Source: Bacteroidales bacterium
GTDB taxonomy: Bacteria > Bacteroidota > Bacteroidia > Bacteroidales > UBA7332
Direction: 5' to 3'
Length of the DNA: 64,000 nt
Assembly: GCA_028687995.1 (NCBI GenBank)
Contig: JAQTZA010000001.1
Span: 62,001-126,000, forward strand
The notes beneath the pieces were generated by a model, which searched no databases, was not told the DNA's origin, and was given only the letters and a program-made list of their open reading frames with translations. Each line of letters begins with the position of its first letter. Position 1 is the first letter of the stretch. A program made the position numbers and the translations under genes. This document shows, in pieces, positions 45,401 to 52,509 of the stretch.

Positions 45401-47825
45401 AATCATAACCAGTAGGAATCATATCAATCACTTTTACCTCTTCGGCATCTACTACTCCATTATTTTTGGCCAATACGCTAAAAATAACCTCTTTATTAAA
45501 TAAAGGAGCCATCATATTCACACCCTTCAGCACAGATAAATCTGCTTCAGGTGAAAAGGCAATTGCGACAGTGGCATCTTCTTCTCCTTCAGCAGATCCG
45601 TTGTCAATCACTTTAAATTTGAATTTGACCGAATCTTGAAACAATCCTATTGGATCTATTGAAATATCAGAATAAGAATAACCCAATAAATCACTCAAGA
45701 GATAAATTCCATCTTTCGGAAAAGTGGATTTCGTATATTTAAAATTATCAATTGATAGTGTTCTAACGTTGGTGGGAAATTCCGTTAAGCGAATAAAATA
45801 AACACTACCTCCATCGTAATCTACACCATAAAAAAGAGAATCTGGTAACAAAATAAGTTTGTCCCCAGCTGTTTTATCAATAATTATAGGGTTAGGTGTA
45901 GCAGCATACGGTTTTCGTTGAATTCCAAAATTAAAATTGGAAATATTCGTGTTGTGAGACTCAAAATATCGCTCCAAAGGAGTTGTATTTATCCAATCGT
46001 ATGTCAAATGAGTTTGTGGAGCTTTCTCCTCAACATTCTTTAAGCTATCGCTGATAACAATTTTCAAATTATTTCTATCAGTTGGGCAACCCTTTAAAAT
46101 AAAATTACCGCTTGGTAATACAGTTGTATAAGAAAGGATAGTATTTGAGGTAGTATCAACTAGATAAACAAATAAATCTGCATTAGCACCCGTTTCTCCC
46201 ACAGATTGTATATTCGAAAAAGAGCCTGCAGCACTATTGTCAATATCATTCCATACAGTTCCAGAGATTGATATTTTTTTGGATCCGAAACTCACAGACT
46301 GTTGAGATTCAGAGGCATAAAACCATGTATTCAAAATCCGATTATTTCCAAAATCAGTAGCCTGAAGCCCATCATTTTCATTATTATTTACAACAGGCGC
46401 AGGCAAAGTAACGCCTAAATTCCCGTTACCACTCCATGCCCTTGCGGGAGAATAGGTGCCATAAATATCATTCTTCAACCCACTAAAAGTAACATTATTC
46501 TCGGGCGATGTTTTGTCAACTCCAATATTGGATAATTGGCTATCGTCCCAATAAAGTTTAAGATTCTGAACATAAGCTGGGGCTATACTACTGACCTCAA
46601 ATCCGTTGGTATTAATTTCGGCATCATAAAGTGGAAAATTCACGCGATCTTCACGCGACAACAAAGTCAAAGTAAATAGCTGGTCTTTAACCAAATAATT
46701 ACCTTCACCATCTTTCCCATCCCAAGTCCATTCGTTCAATCCAACTTCGCAATCCAATATCTCAGCACTTATATCTGCACCATTGGGCTGATAACCTACT
46801 GTTTCATCCAAATCTAGAATCAAATTACAATCTCCTTTCTTAAACCCATTGAATCGGATGGTATAAGGACCTGGATAATTCCCCACCAAAGTTGGAGTTG
46901 CAAAAAAAGGTGCTGGTACACTGCTCGCATAAGGGAATATAGATCGATCTGGTTGATTCAAAAAAATCTTATATCCAGTTTTAAATTGTGGTGGAACAAG
47001 AGAATTGATGGATTTTCGACTTTCTGTCCAATTTGAAGTTTCATTTACTCCAAAAGTATTGCAGTTGAGTGAAATTGATCCAGGTCGAAACCCGGACTGA
47101 AAAGTAATTTGAAAAACAGCACCTTCATCCGTATATGGAAAAATAATAGACTCCACACCTTCGTCTTGAGAAACAGTATGCAATGTAGCATCGACAGGTT
47201 GAAACGCCCAATTTTTACAGAAAACTCTCCCTTTCGACATTGATCCGGCTGCGGTAGATACGGTCAAATCAAAAAAGGGACTTATGCTCCAAGATGTAGA
47301 ATCCGATGAAACATATTGTGAAACACCACCATCGTTGCTTTGGTAAATTTCGATAGCGTATTCGCCATTTGTTTGTGGCGAGAAAACCAAAGGTGAATAT
47401 CCTGACAAATTAATAAGACCAATTCGTGGACCAATTACCGAACTTCCTTGACTACTGATAAATCCTGGACCACTTGAATTAAGTTTAATTGGACTACCTT
47501 CTTGCGATCCACTTGGGTTGAAAAACCGAAGGTACATGTTAGTGATGGGTTCAGCATTTTTCGCAGAATACGTTTTCCAATTAAAGCCATAATAGAGTTT
47601 TTCTGTAGAGAAATCTTTAATGACAAATCGAATTCGATTTTCGGATGGACAATGAAGGTAAGAGCCATAGGATAGATTAGGTTGTAATAAAAGAGCAGTC
47701 GCACTAGTAATAGTCGGGGAGATTGTCCGCGATCCTTCACTTCTAACAATCAAGCAAGCGAAAAATAGTGTTAGTACGGTAAAAACATTACGGAATTTTA
47801 GAATTTCAATTCTAAGGATTTTCAT
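39492..47825 (-). CDS. Giant T9SS type B adhesin with about 15 DUF11 repeats
   Basis: The protein has 2,777 residues. After a signal region (VLTLFFACLIV), residues to about 757 hold beta-rich modules, including an SdrD/CNA-B-like unit near 540 (ISGTVWNDIDNSAAG). Residues about 758-2593 are about 15 DUF11 repeats of about 122 residues each, with the pattern VDN-x2-P-x2-GSRV-x-FTI...DATGV-x-V-x-DLLPSGY...TQG-x-Y...GKW-x-IG. A cadherin-like domain (about 2594-2685) and a type B CHU_C sorting domain (2686-2777, VPEGFSPNGDMINDYF) end it. Such proteins are exported by T9SS and stay on the surface as adhesins or gliding filaments. It leads an operon with PorP/SprF and an OmpA protein. Confidence 0.92.
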   Translation of the reverse strand: MKILRIEILKFRNVFTVLTLFFACLIVRSEGSRTISPTITSATALLLQPNLSYGSYLHCPSENRIRFVIKDFSTEKLYYGFNWKTYSAKNAEPITNMYLRFFNPSGSQEGSPIKLNSSGPGFISSQGSSVIGPRIGLINLSGYSPLVFSPQTNGEYAIEIYQSNDGGVSQYVSSDSTSWSISPFFDLTVSTAAGSMSKGRVFCKNWAFQPVDATLHTVSQDEGVESIIFPYTDEGAVFQITFQSGFRPGSISLNCNTFGVNETSNWTESRKSINSLVPPQFKTGYKIFLNQPDRSIFPYASSVPAPFFATPTLVGNYPGPYTIRFNGFKKGDCNLILDLDETVGYQPNGADISAEILDCEVGLNEWTWDGKDGEGNYLVKDQLFTLTLLSREDRVNFPLYDAEINTNGFEVSSIAPAYVQNLKLYWDDSQLSNIGVDKTSPENNVTFSGLKNDIYGTYSPARAWSGNGNLGVTLPAPVVNNNENDGLQATDFGNNRILNTWFYASESQQSVSFGSKKISISGTVWNDIDNSAAGSFSNIQSVGETGANADLFVYLVDTTSNTILSYTTVLPSGNFILKGCPTDRNNLKIVISDSLKNVEEKAPQTHLTYDWINTTPLERYFESHNTNISNFNFGIQRKPYAATPNPIIIDKTAGDKLILLPDSLFYGVDYDGGSVYFIRLTEFPTNVRTLSIDNFKYTKSTFPKDGIYLLSDLLGYSYSDISIDPIGLFQDSVKFKFKVIDNGSAEGEEDATVAIAFSPEADLSVLKGVNMMAPLFNKEVIFSVLAKNNGVVDAEEVKVIDMIPTGYDYVGYSATQGTYNPINGNWSIGHLANLDSARMDITYKVKKSGNYSNTAFISGLKPDNIDANNQSTVTPIPIIISDLSIKKTVDNQFPIVGDTINFQLIAFNDGPLDGTMVVIKDKLPNGYAFISAKSTTGSYNQLTGDWSIGNLIVANSDTLAVKCIVTDTLHYINTASISGEQIDYVVTNNVSTVTPKSLQISDLSVVKTANSLSPTKGSRVDFRIVAHNNGPNDASGVNVNDLLPSGFQFSSYTVSQGTFIPATGVWLVGDMNNGANAMLQISCIVKDTGNYVNSAKIEGIQNDYDKLNNSSTISLIPVNPVYKADLSIQKLLNQKNPQFGSRVEFTLIATNNGPDDATGIMVSDLLPSGFSYVTATPSQGAYDGKSGEWSVGKLANTKSATLKITCIVVSDGIYTNSASISGLESDLDLKNNVATVTAKPVPAVELANLDIKMWVDTITPKIGSHIKFILVAKNLGPNNASNVEISDLLNSGFQYIGFTSTRGLYSETSGKWMIGNLTAGDSATLQIECKVLAVGIYINKAIISGLETDVDLKNNSTEVTLLPLSLSFKTDLSILKTINNDSPAFGSRVEFSIIASNQGPDNATGVTVSDILPSGYQYLGSTATQGNYSLLTGKWDIGHLNNNTDAILKLDCIVLNTGEYKNSATITGIQNDPDIANNYSEATPIPNSTASTTDLAVQKSVDNETPRVGDKIRFTILVANIGEKTATGVEVYDQLPDGYTFLSSSVSQGTYSSTSGKWMIGVLKTGSSSVLTIDCIVNSKGEYQNKANVSSIESDSNLANNESYVTPKVDVIADLSIIKSIDKMTPTKGSRVQFTLLASNFGGSDATQVVVSDLLPTGYHYLGFTATQGVYSNETGKWFIGDLSANESAILRIDCIILMNGDYINNASISGGENDNNLTNNFASITPIPVLPTFQIDLQVVKTASNLNPIVGSRVQFMITASNTSDYDATGVEISDLLPDGFQFVSASATTGYFVNNSGKWFVGDLYRHSEVSLTIDCIVLPTGSHTNIAQVSGNESDDNVLNNTSTVSILPKTATKFTDLSVEKIIDNLNPVIGGRSEFTIKAKNNGSDDATGVVVWDNLPSGFKYVSSIATQGDYSNSDGKWTIGDLASGSTVSLRVSCIVMNNSDYTNIAQIAGFESDTILENNESRVDAEPTVSSFFADLEMVKTVNNLNPIIGNDVEFTLVVKNNGPVDATGVEIYDFIPSGYHHKFETATHGAFSLAMGEWGIGNLKIGESAALKIVCEVLKEGSYTNRAFVTGTQADQDLINNESEVTPIPKQPAAIADLSISKIISSVAPEIGSRVEFTIEAMNKGKGNATGVTVMDLLPSGYQFVSSIATQGEYVDQTGVWLIGQMSVDDKATLKINCIVLFTGNFVNRATITGNEFDSDLSNNESSVTSTPVSPTLITDLQVQKTVDIINPTIGSRIKFSIEAKNSGPNNASGVEVYDALPSGFQMVSTTASQGNFNESEGKWYVGELSMDSIARFSMEAIVLSNGDYKNIAYISGIESDNQIQNNISVVTVNPTIPVLNTDLKVSLRVDNEAPIVGSRIEFTILATNIGPDNASGVVVSDMLPAGYQFINSSVSTGTYNRYTGEWQIGSFEKNHADSLKINCIITTKDDYINVAHISGLQSDTILSNNTVALRPNIKQALTYSDLQILKSVDNGTPQYGDQIEFSIFVTNNGPENANGVKVFDALPNGYKFKSFVSTVGAFSETTGEWAVGFLPSGEKALLKVKCDVLKEGNYTNKAIVSSSESDNNLANNESTVTPIIDFIPKAEADEFISPINGSITGNVSENDQLSIDGGNVWSIDTEPSKGNVVFSSDGAFTYTPQANFTGVDQFFYRLQDIDGDYSVAKVMIQVMDKITVPEGFSPNGDMINDYFTIDGIEKYPNNHLTIFSRWGGTVFEASPYTNSNKWNGDNTSNYSFGGSKLPVGIYYYVLDFGNGQPLKKGFFYLNR
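40050..45552 (-). repeat. Coding tandem repeats (about 15 x 366 bp) in the giant adhesin
   Basis: The DUF11 repeats are clear at protein level but strongly diverged at DNA level; I see no long identical blocks between neighbours. That argues for an old array kept by selection, not a recent expansion. Thirteen of 15 units keep one Cys in the strand L-x-I-x-CIV; only units 1 and 13 lack it. Confidence 0.85.
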
Positions 47826-48196
47826 ATTCCTAATCTAAAGTATAAAATAATTCAATTAAAAAAATTGATTACATTTTTAGGTTCTAGGTGGTAGAATAAA
47901 CCCTATATTTCAATTCACTATTTTATAATTTGGCAATTACAATATAGCTTTCGATTGAAAGAACTAAATATCAGTCAAGAAGAAAAGATAGATGTGGTGG
48001 CAATTTTTAATTCACAAACGTAGTGTTTGTTTGATTACAAATATAATGAATAAAAATTCACATAACAGCGAAATGATTTTATTTTTTTAGCAAAAATAAA
48101 AATAAAAGTAAGTTTACTATAAATCATTAATTCATTCTTTTCCAACCAGTGAATTTACCTATATTGTAAGAAATATTGAATTGAACAAACTAAAAT
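47826..48196. other. Divergent intergenic region
   Basis: This AT-rich gap separates the giant adhesin (minus) from the GH15 gene (plus). It holds a minus-strand promoter word at 48038-48045 and a small ACAAAC/GTTTGT hairpin near 48014-48030. I see no gene or RNA. Confidence 0.4.
48038..48045 (-). promoter_or_regulatory. Candidate -7 element of the adhesin operon
   Basis: The minus strand reads TATATTTG, an exact match, but about 213 bases before the start codon, implying a long leader if used. Confidence 0.3.
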
Positions 48197-49990
48197 ATGG
48201 ACAACTTGAATTATGGAGTAATTGGAAATTGCAGAAGTGCTGCCCTCGTGTCACAAACAGGAAGCATCGATTGGTGTTGTCTTCCTGATTTCGATTCACC
48301 ATCAGTTTTCGCTAAATTATTGGACTATGAAAAAGGCGGTTTTTTTAGTTTTCAAGTCTCTGACGATTATATTATTTCACAAAGCTATTTTCTTGAAACA
48401 AACATTCTCAAAACACTTTTTTGCTCTAATGAAGGTGATTTTGAGGTTATTGATTTTATGCCACGCTACAAAATCAACGATGTCGATTTTTTTTCACCGG
48501 CGGAGATTTATCGATTTATCAGAGTTGTGTCGGGCAGACCGTCTTTCAGTGTGAACTATTCGCCCAAACTAAACTATGCCAAAGATGATGTGATTCATAA
48601 GACTGAAAAAGATCATATTCTTACCACTTCGGTGAATAATAGCTCCGATTGCATTTATTTATATTCCAGTTTTAAAAATGAAGAAATTCTGAATCAAGAA
48701 GAAATTTTCCTCACTGAAAATCACTTTTTCCTGTTATCATATAACCAAAAACTAATCCATATCGATATAGATCGAGTTTATCTTGAGTATCAACGAACCA
48801 AAATTTATTGGTTGAATTGGAGCAACCATTCTAAACGATTTACTCATTACAATAACGAAATAATGCGTAGTTTGCTGGTTCTTAAGACGATGACGTATCA
48901 CGTAACTGGTGCTGTGTTAGCCGCATTAACTACAAGTTTACCTGAAACAATAGGCGAAGTGCGTAATTGGGATTATCGTTTTTGTTGGCTACGAGATGCC
49001 TCCATGTCTATCGACACATTGCTCAAAATGGGGCATTTCTCGGGAGCAGAGCGCTTTTTGAAATTTATCACCGGAATATTGAAATCGAAACACGACACGT
49101 TTCAAATCATGTATGGTATTCGGGGAGAACGCGACTTAATTGAGGAAGATTTAGATCATCTTTCGGGTTACAAAAACTCAAAACCAGTGAGAACTGGAAA
49201 TGCAGCCTATCATCAAAAACAAAATGATGTATTTGGCTATATGTTGAACGTAATTCATCAAAATTATCAACATTTTCCCGGCACACTCGATGAAATTGAA
49301 GATATGTGGGCTGTGGTTCTCAATGTCACCCAAACAGTTGCTAACGATTGGGAACAACCCGATCAAGGAATCTGGGAAATTCGTGGTACAGAGAAGCATT
49401 TTGTGCTGTCGAAAGTAATGAGTTGGGTCGCGATGGATCGTGCCTCCCTCATTGCCGAACTTTTACAAAAAATGGATTACTCTGCCAAATGGCGAACGAT
49501 TGCTGATTTGATCAAAGAAGATATACTTAAATTTGGGTGGAACGACGAACTTCAAACATTTACCCAAACCTATAGCAATACACACGTTGATGCATCGTTG
49601 CTATTGATGATTGAGTATGGCTTTATTGAGCCTACCGACGAGCGTTTTGTGCAAACGGTGAGCGCTATCAAAAGAGATCTATTTCACGACGGATTAATGT
49701 ATCGGTATGTGACCGACGACGACTTTGGGAAGCCAACTTCTTCATTTACAATCTGTACTTTTTGGCTAATTCAGGCACTTTTCAAAATCGGAGAAGTGGA
49801 GGAAGCCAGATCCATTTTCGAGAATCTTCTGAAATGTGGAAATCATGTCGGCCTTTTCAGCGAAGATATTGACTTCAAAAACAAACGATTACTTGGGAAT
49901 TTCCCACAGGCTTATTCTCACTTGGCACTGATCAACACTGCCACTCTATTTTCGGAAGAACGGTTTATTTCAAAGTTTATCAAGCCATAA
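48197..49990 (+). CDS. Glycoside hydrolase family 15 protein (glucoamylase or trehalase-like)
   Basis: The 597-residue cytoplasmic enzyme opens with the GH15 N-terminal domain (YGVIGNCRSAALVSQTGSIDW, then CLPDFDSPSVFA). The alpha/alpha-barrel catalytic part follows: VRNWDYRFCWLRDASMS, QKQNDVFGYML, DQGIWEIRG with its catalytic-type Glu, and NFPQAYSHLALINTA near the end. GH15 includes glucoamylases and bacterial trehalases. No signal peptide is seen, so it should act on internal substrates. The nearby fused trehalose-phosphate synthase/phosphatase at 52510 favours trehalose breakdown, but that is inference. Confidence 0.88.
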   Translation: MDNLNYGVIGNCRSAALVSQTGSIDWCCLPDFDSPSVFAKLLDYEKGGFFSFQVSDDYIISQSYFLETNILKTLFCSNEGDFEVIDFMPRYKINDVDFFSPAEIYRFIRVVSGRPSFSVNYSPKLNYAKDDVIHKTEKDHILTTSVNNSSDCIYLYSSFKNEEILNQEEIFLTENHFFLLSYNQKLIHIDIDRVYLEYQRTKIYWLNWSNHSKRFTHYNNEIMRSLLVLKTMTYHVTGAVLAALTTSLPETIGEVRNWDYRFCWLRDASMSIDTLLKMGHFSGAERFLKFITGILKSKHDTFQIMYGIRGERDLIEEDLDHLSGYKNSKPVRTGNAAYHQKQNDVFGYMLNVIHQNYQHFPGTLDEIEDMWAVVLNVTQTVANDWEQPDQGIWEIRGTEKHFVLSKVMSWVAMDRASLIAELLQKMDYSAKWRTIADLIKEDILKFGWNDELQTFTQTYSNTHVDASLLLMIEYGFIEPTDERFVQTVSAIKRDLFHDGLMYRYVTDDDFGKPTSSFTICTFWLIQALFKIGEVEEARSIFENLLKCGNHVGLFSEDIDFKNKRLLGNFPQAYSHLALINTATLFSEERFISKFIKP

Positions 49991-50015
49991 ATTCATTAAT
50001 CTGAGAATAAGATCG

Positions 50016-51104
50016 TCAAATTTCGGAAGTGGATTCAACCATATTTCCATTCGGGGCAATGCGCACTTTGGCAAACGATTCGGGATAATTGACATTGATA
50101 AAATTTATCATTTGTTCCCGAAGATAGACTTTCAAATCCCAATTTTTGGACGCATCGGCACTGCTCACCAAGATGCGCAACTCCATGTTTCGTTCGGTTG
50201 AATTTGTTACTTGCACATTCATGACACGCCCATCCCAATCTTCATTTCCAACGAGCAACGCTTTCAACTTCTCTCTGATTTTATCGACAGGAAGGCTATA
50301 ATCGACAAATAGCGAAATAGTGCCCAAAATCTGCGATGCTGATCGCGTCCAGTTTTGAAACGGTTTGTCCAGAAACCAGGTAACTGGTAGAATAAGACGA
50401 CGTTCATCCCAAATTTTCACCACAACATAAGTCAACGTAATTTCCTCAATCTTACCCCATTCACCTTCCACAATTACCACATCATCAAGTCTTATTGGCT
50501 GAGTAAAAGCCAACTGAATGCCAGACAAAATCATCCCGATGCTGTGTTGCGCTGCCAAACCAACAATCAAACCCAATACACCAGCTGAAGTAAGCATACT
50601 AATTCCTAAACTTCTCGCCTGTTCGAAAGTCATTAAACTCAACGCTATCACAAGTATGATAACAATCGTATTTGCTATACTTTTAAAAACGTTAATTTGC
50701 GTTAAACTTCGTCTGGCTTTCAGATTGTCACTACTTCCTACGTCGAGTTTACTTTGCAAAAAGTAGACTCCTGCTTTTACAAATTGAATGGAAATCCATC
50801 CAAATGAAAAAATAAGTAAGATGGAATTTACATGTTGTAAAATCGAGAAAAAAGAGAATTCACTGAGATAAATGTGTGAGAAAATTTTAAATAAAATCCA
50901 ATAAATCATCCATAATGCAGGGATTTTAAATAAATCAAGAATAAAATCATCCAGCTTTCCAGGTGTGGCAGAAACTCTTTTTCGGAGAAATTTAAAAACG
51001 ATGCGATACACAAAGAATAATATTAAAAGCAATACTGCAAAAGAAACTGATGCAATCATGAGTTTCAAATTCTCACGACCAAAGTATTCAATCATATCAT
51101 TCAT
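50016..51104 (-). CDS. MscS-type mechanosensitive channel
   Basis: The 362-residue inner-membrane protein has about four predicted helices before the pore helix at about 173-198 (LTSAGVLGLIVGLAAQHSIGMILSG). The beta domain follows with FTQPIRLDDVV-x-VEGEWGKIEEITL and PVTWFLDKPFQNWTRS. MscS channels open under membrane tension and release solutes on osmotic downshift. It lies 24 bases after the NhaD gene and is co-oriented, so the two probably form an operon. Confidence 0.92.
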   Translation of the reverse strand: MNDMIEYFGRENLKLMIASVSFAVLLLILFFVYRIVFKFLRKRVSATPGKLDDFILDLFKIPALWMIYWILFKIFSHIYLSEFSFFSILQHVNSILLIFSFGWISIQFVKAGVYFLQSKLDVGSSDNLKARRSLTQINVFKSIANTIVIILVIALSLMTFEQARSLGISMLTSAGVLGLIVGLAAQHSIGMILSGIQLAFTQPIRLDDVVIVEGEWGKIEEITLTYVVVKIWDERRLILPVTWFLDKPFQNWTRSASQILGTISLFVDYSLPVDKIREKLKALLVGNEDWDGRVMNVQVTNSTERNMELRILVSSADASKNWDLKVYLREQMINFINVNYPESFAKVRIAPNGNMVESTSEI

Positions 51105-51128
51105 ATTTAATTATTTAAGAGAGAAGTA

Positions 51129-52400
51129 TTAATTCAACAGTGAATGCTGAAGGATATAAGTACCCAATCCGGACAGAAAACCAACTAAAGCTATCCAACT
51201 GATGTTCTTGAGATACCAGATAAAATTGATTTTTTCAATTCCCATTACAGCAATTCCAGCAGCTGAACCAATGATAATTGTACTTCCTCCAGTTCCACTC
51301 GACAACGCTACAAACTCCCAAAAGAAGTGATCCGTTGGATAAAGATCCATCGAAAACATCCCTTGAACGGCAGCGACCAAGGGAACATTATCAATAATAG
51401 CAGAAAATAGACCCATAAGTGTGCCCAGTAGATATTCGTTTTGAATATGTTCTCGAGTGATAGCAGCTAATTGAGGTAAAATACCTAACTCTTGCAAAGC
51501 AGATATAGAGAGTAATATACCTAGAAAAAATAAAATACTCGATGAATCGATTTTATGTAATGCGTATGTGACAGACAATTTATAACGTTCTTCTTCTTCT
51601 TTGTCTTGATCAAGCATACTACTCACATACCACATAATTCCAAGAGCAAGCAACATACCCATAAAAGGTGGCATGTGTGTAACGGTTTTAAAAGCTGGAA
51701 CGAATAATAAAAGACCAATACCCGTAAAAAGCATGATATTACTCTCTTTTTTTATCTTCACCCTTTGACCTATATTTCCGTCAATATTTTGCCCTTTAAA
51801 TTTTTTCATTAAAATTATCAGAGGTACAGCTGCCACTACCAAACTCGGTAAAAAGGTATTCTTAATAATATTCAAAGCTGTAACCTGACCGCCAATCCAC
51901 AACATTGTGGTGGTGACATCACCCAACGGAGACCATGCACCTCCTGCATTCGCAGAAATCACAACCATCGATACAAACCATAATTTATCCTCCCGATGAG
52001 TCAATAATTTCCCGCAAAGTGAAGTCATTACAATGGCAGTTGTTAAATTGTCCAACAATGCTGAAAGGAAAAACGTGAGAACGGTCACAATCACCAATAG
52101 AGTTGTTTTCGATTTTGTTTGGATAGAATCCGTAATAAATTTAAACCCATTGTGAGAATCTACAATCTCAACAATGGTCATGGCTCCCAATAAGAAAAAT
52201 AGAATAGACGCGATCTCTCCCAAATGATGCGTAAGCCTTCCTTCAGCTATATCTAGTGGCGCTCCATAAATAAAGAACATAAGCCAACATAAAACGCCAA
52301 CAATCAATGCTGTTGCTGCTTTATCGATCATCAATTGATGCTCAAAAGCTATGGCCGCATAGCCGACAATGAATATAGTTAAAACAATAATACTTATCAT
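51129..52400 (-). CDS. nhaD: NhaD-type sodium/proton antiporter
   Basis: The 423-residue protein has eleven or so membrane helices and the NhaD pattern: FEHQLMIDKAATALIVGVLCW at the start, ALLDNLTTAIVMTSL, SANAGGAWSPLGDVTTTMLW and the later DNVPLVAAVQGMF with SSGTGGSTIIIGSAAG. These conserved Asn-Thr and Gly-Ala helices carry the ion path. It exports sodium in exchange for protons. It leads an operon with the MscS gene and is divergent from otsAB. Confidence 0.92.
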   Translation of the reverse strand: MISIIVLTIFIVGYAAIAFEHQLMIDKAATALIVGVLCWLMFFIYGAPLDIAEGRLTHHLGEIASILFFLLGAMTIVEIVDSHNGFKFITDSIQTKSKTTLLVIVTVLTFFLSALLDNLTTAIVMTSLCGKLLTHREDKLWFVSMVVISANAGGAWSPLGDVTTTMLWIGGQVTALNIIKNTFLPSLVVAAVPLIILMKKFKGQNIDGNIGQRVKIKKESNIMLFTGIGLLLFVPAFKTVTHMPPFMGMLLALGIMWYVSSMLDQDKEEEERYKLSVTYALHKIDSSSILFFLGILLSISALQELGILPQLAAITREHIQNEYLLGTLMGLFSAIIDNVPLVAAVQGMFSMDLYPTDHFFWEFVALSSGTGGSTIIIGSAAGIAVMGIEKINFIWYLKNISWIALVGFLSGLGTYILQHSLLN

Positions 52401-52420
52401 AAAATCTATTTTTTAATCCT

Positions 52421-52428
52421 CAAAGCTA
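52421..52428 (-). promoter_or_regulatory. Candidate -7 element of nhaD-mscS
   Basis: The minus strand reads TAGCTTTG, 21 bases before the nhaD start. Confidence 0.45.
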
Positions 52429-52441
52429 CCGAAATTTTCGC

Positions 52442-52449
52442 TATATTTG
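52442..52449 (+). promoter_or_regulatory. Candidate -7 element of otsAB
   Basis: TATATTTG on the plus strand lies 61 bases before the start of the trehalose gene and only 13 bases from the divergent nhaD element. The two genes could therefore respond together. Confidence 0.5.
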
Positions 52450-52509
52450 GGAGAATCTGAATTTACTTTATGCTTAATAAAGGGATTTTTCAATATATTT
52501 CAAATTATT

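Noticed and set aside
40050..45552. CRISPR-like or satellite repeat array
   Set aside because: The periodicity is that of 122-codon protein repeats in an open frame; there are no short identical repeats with unique spacers.
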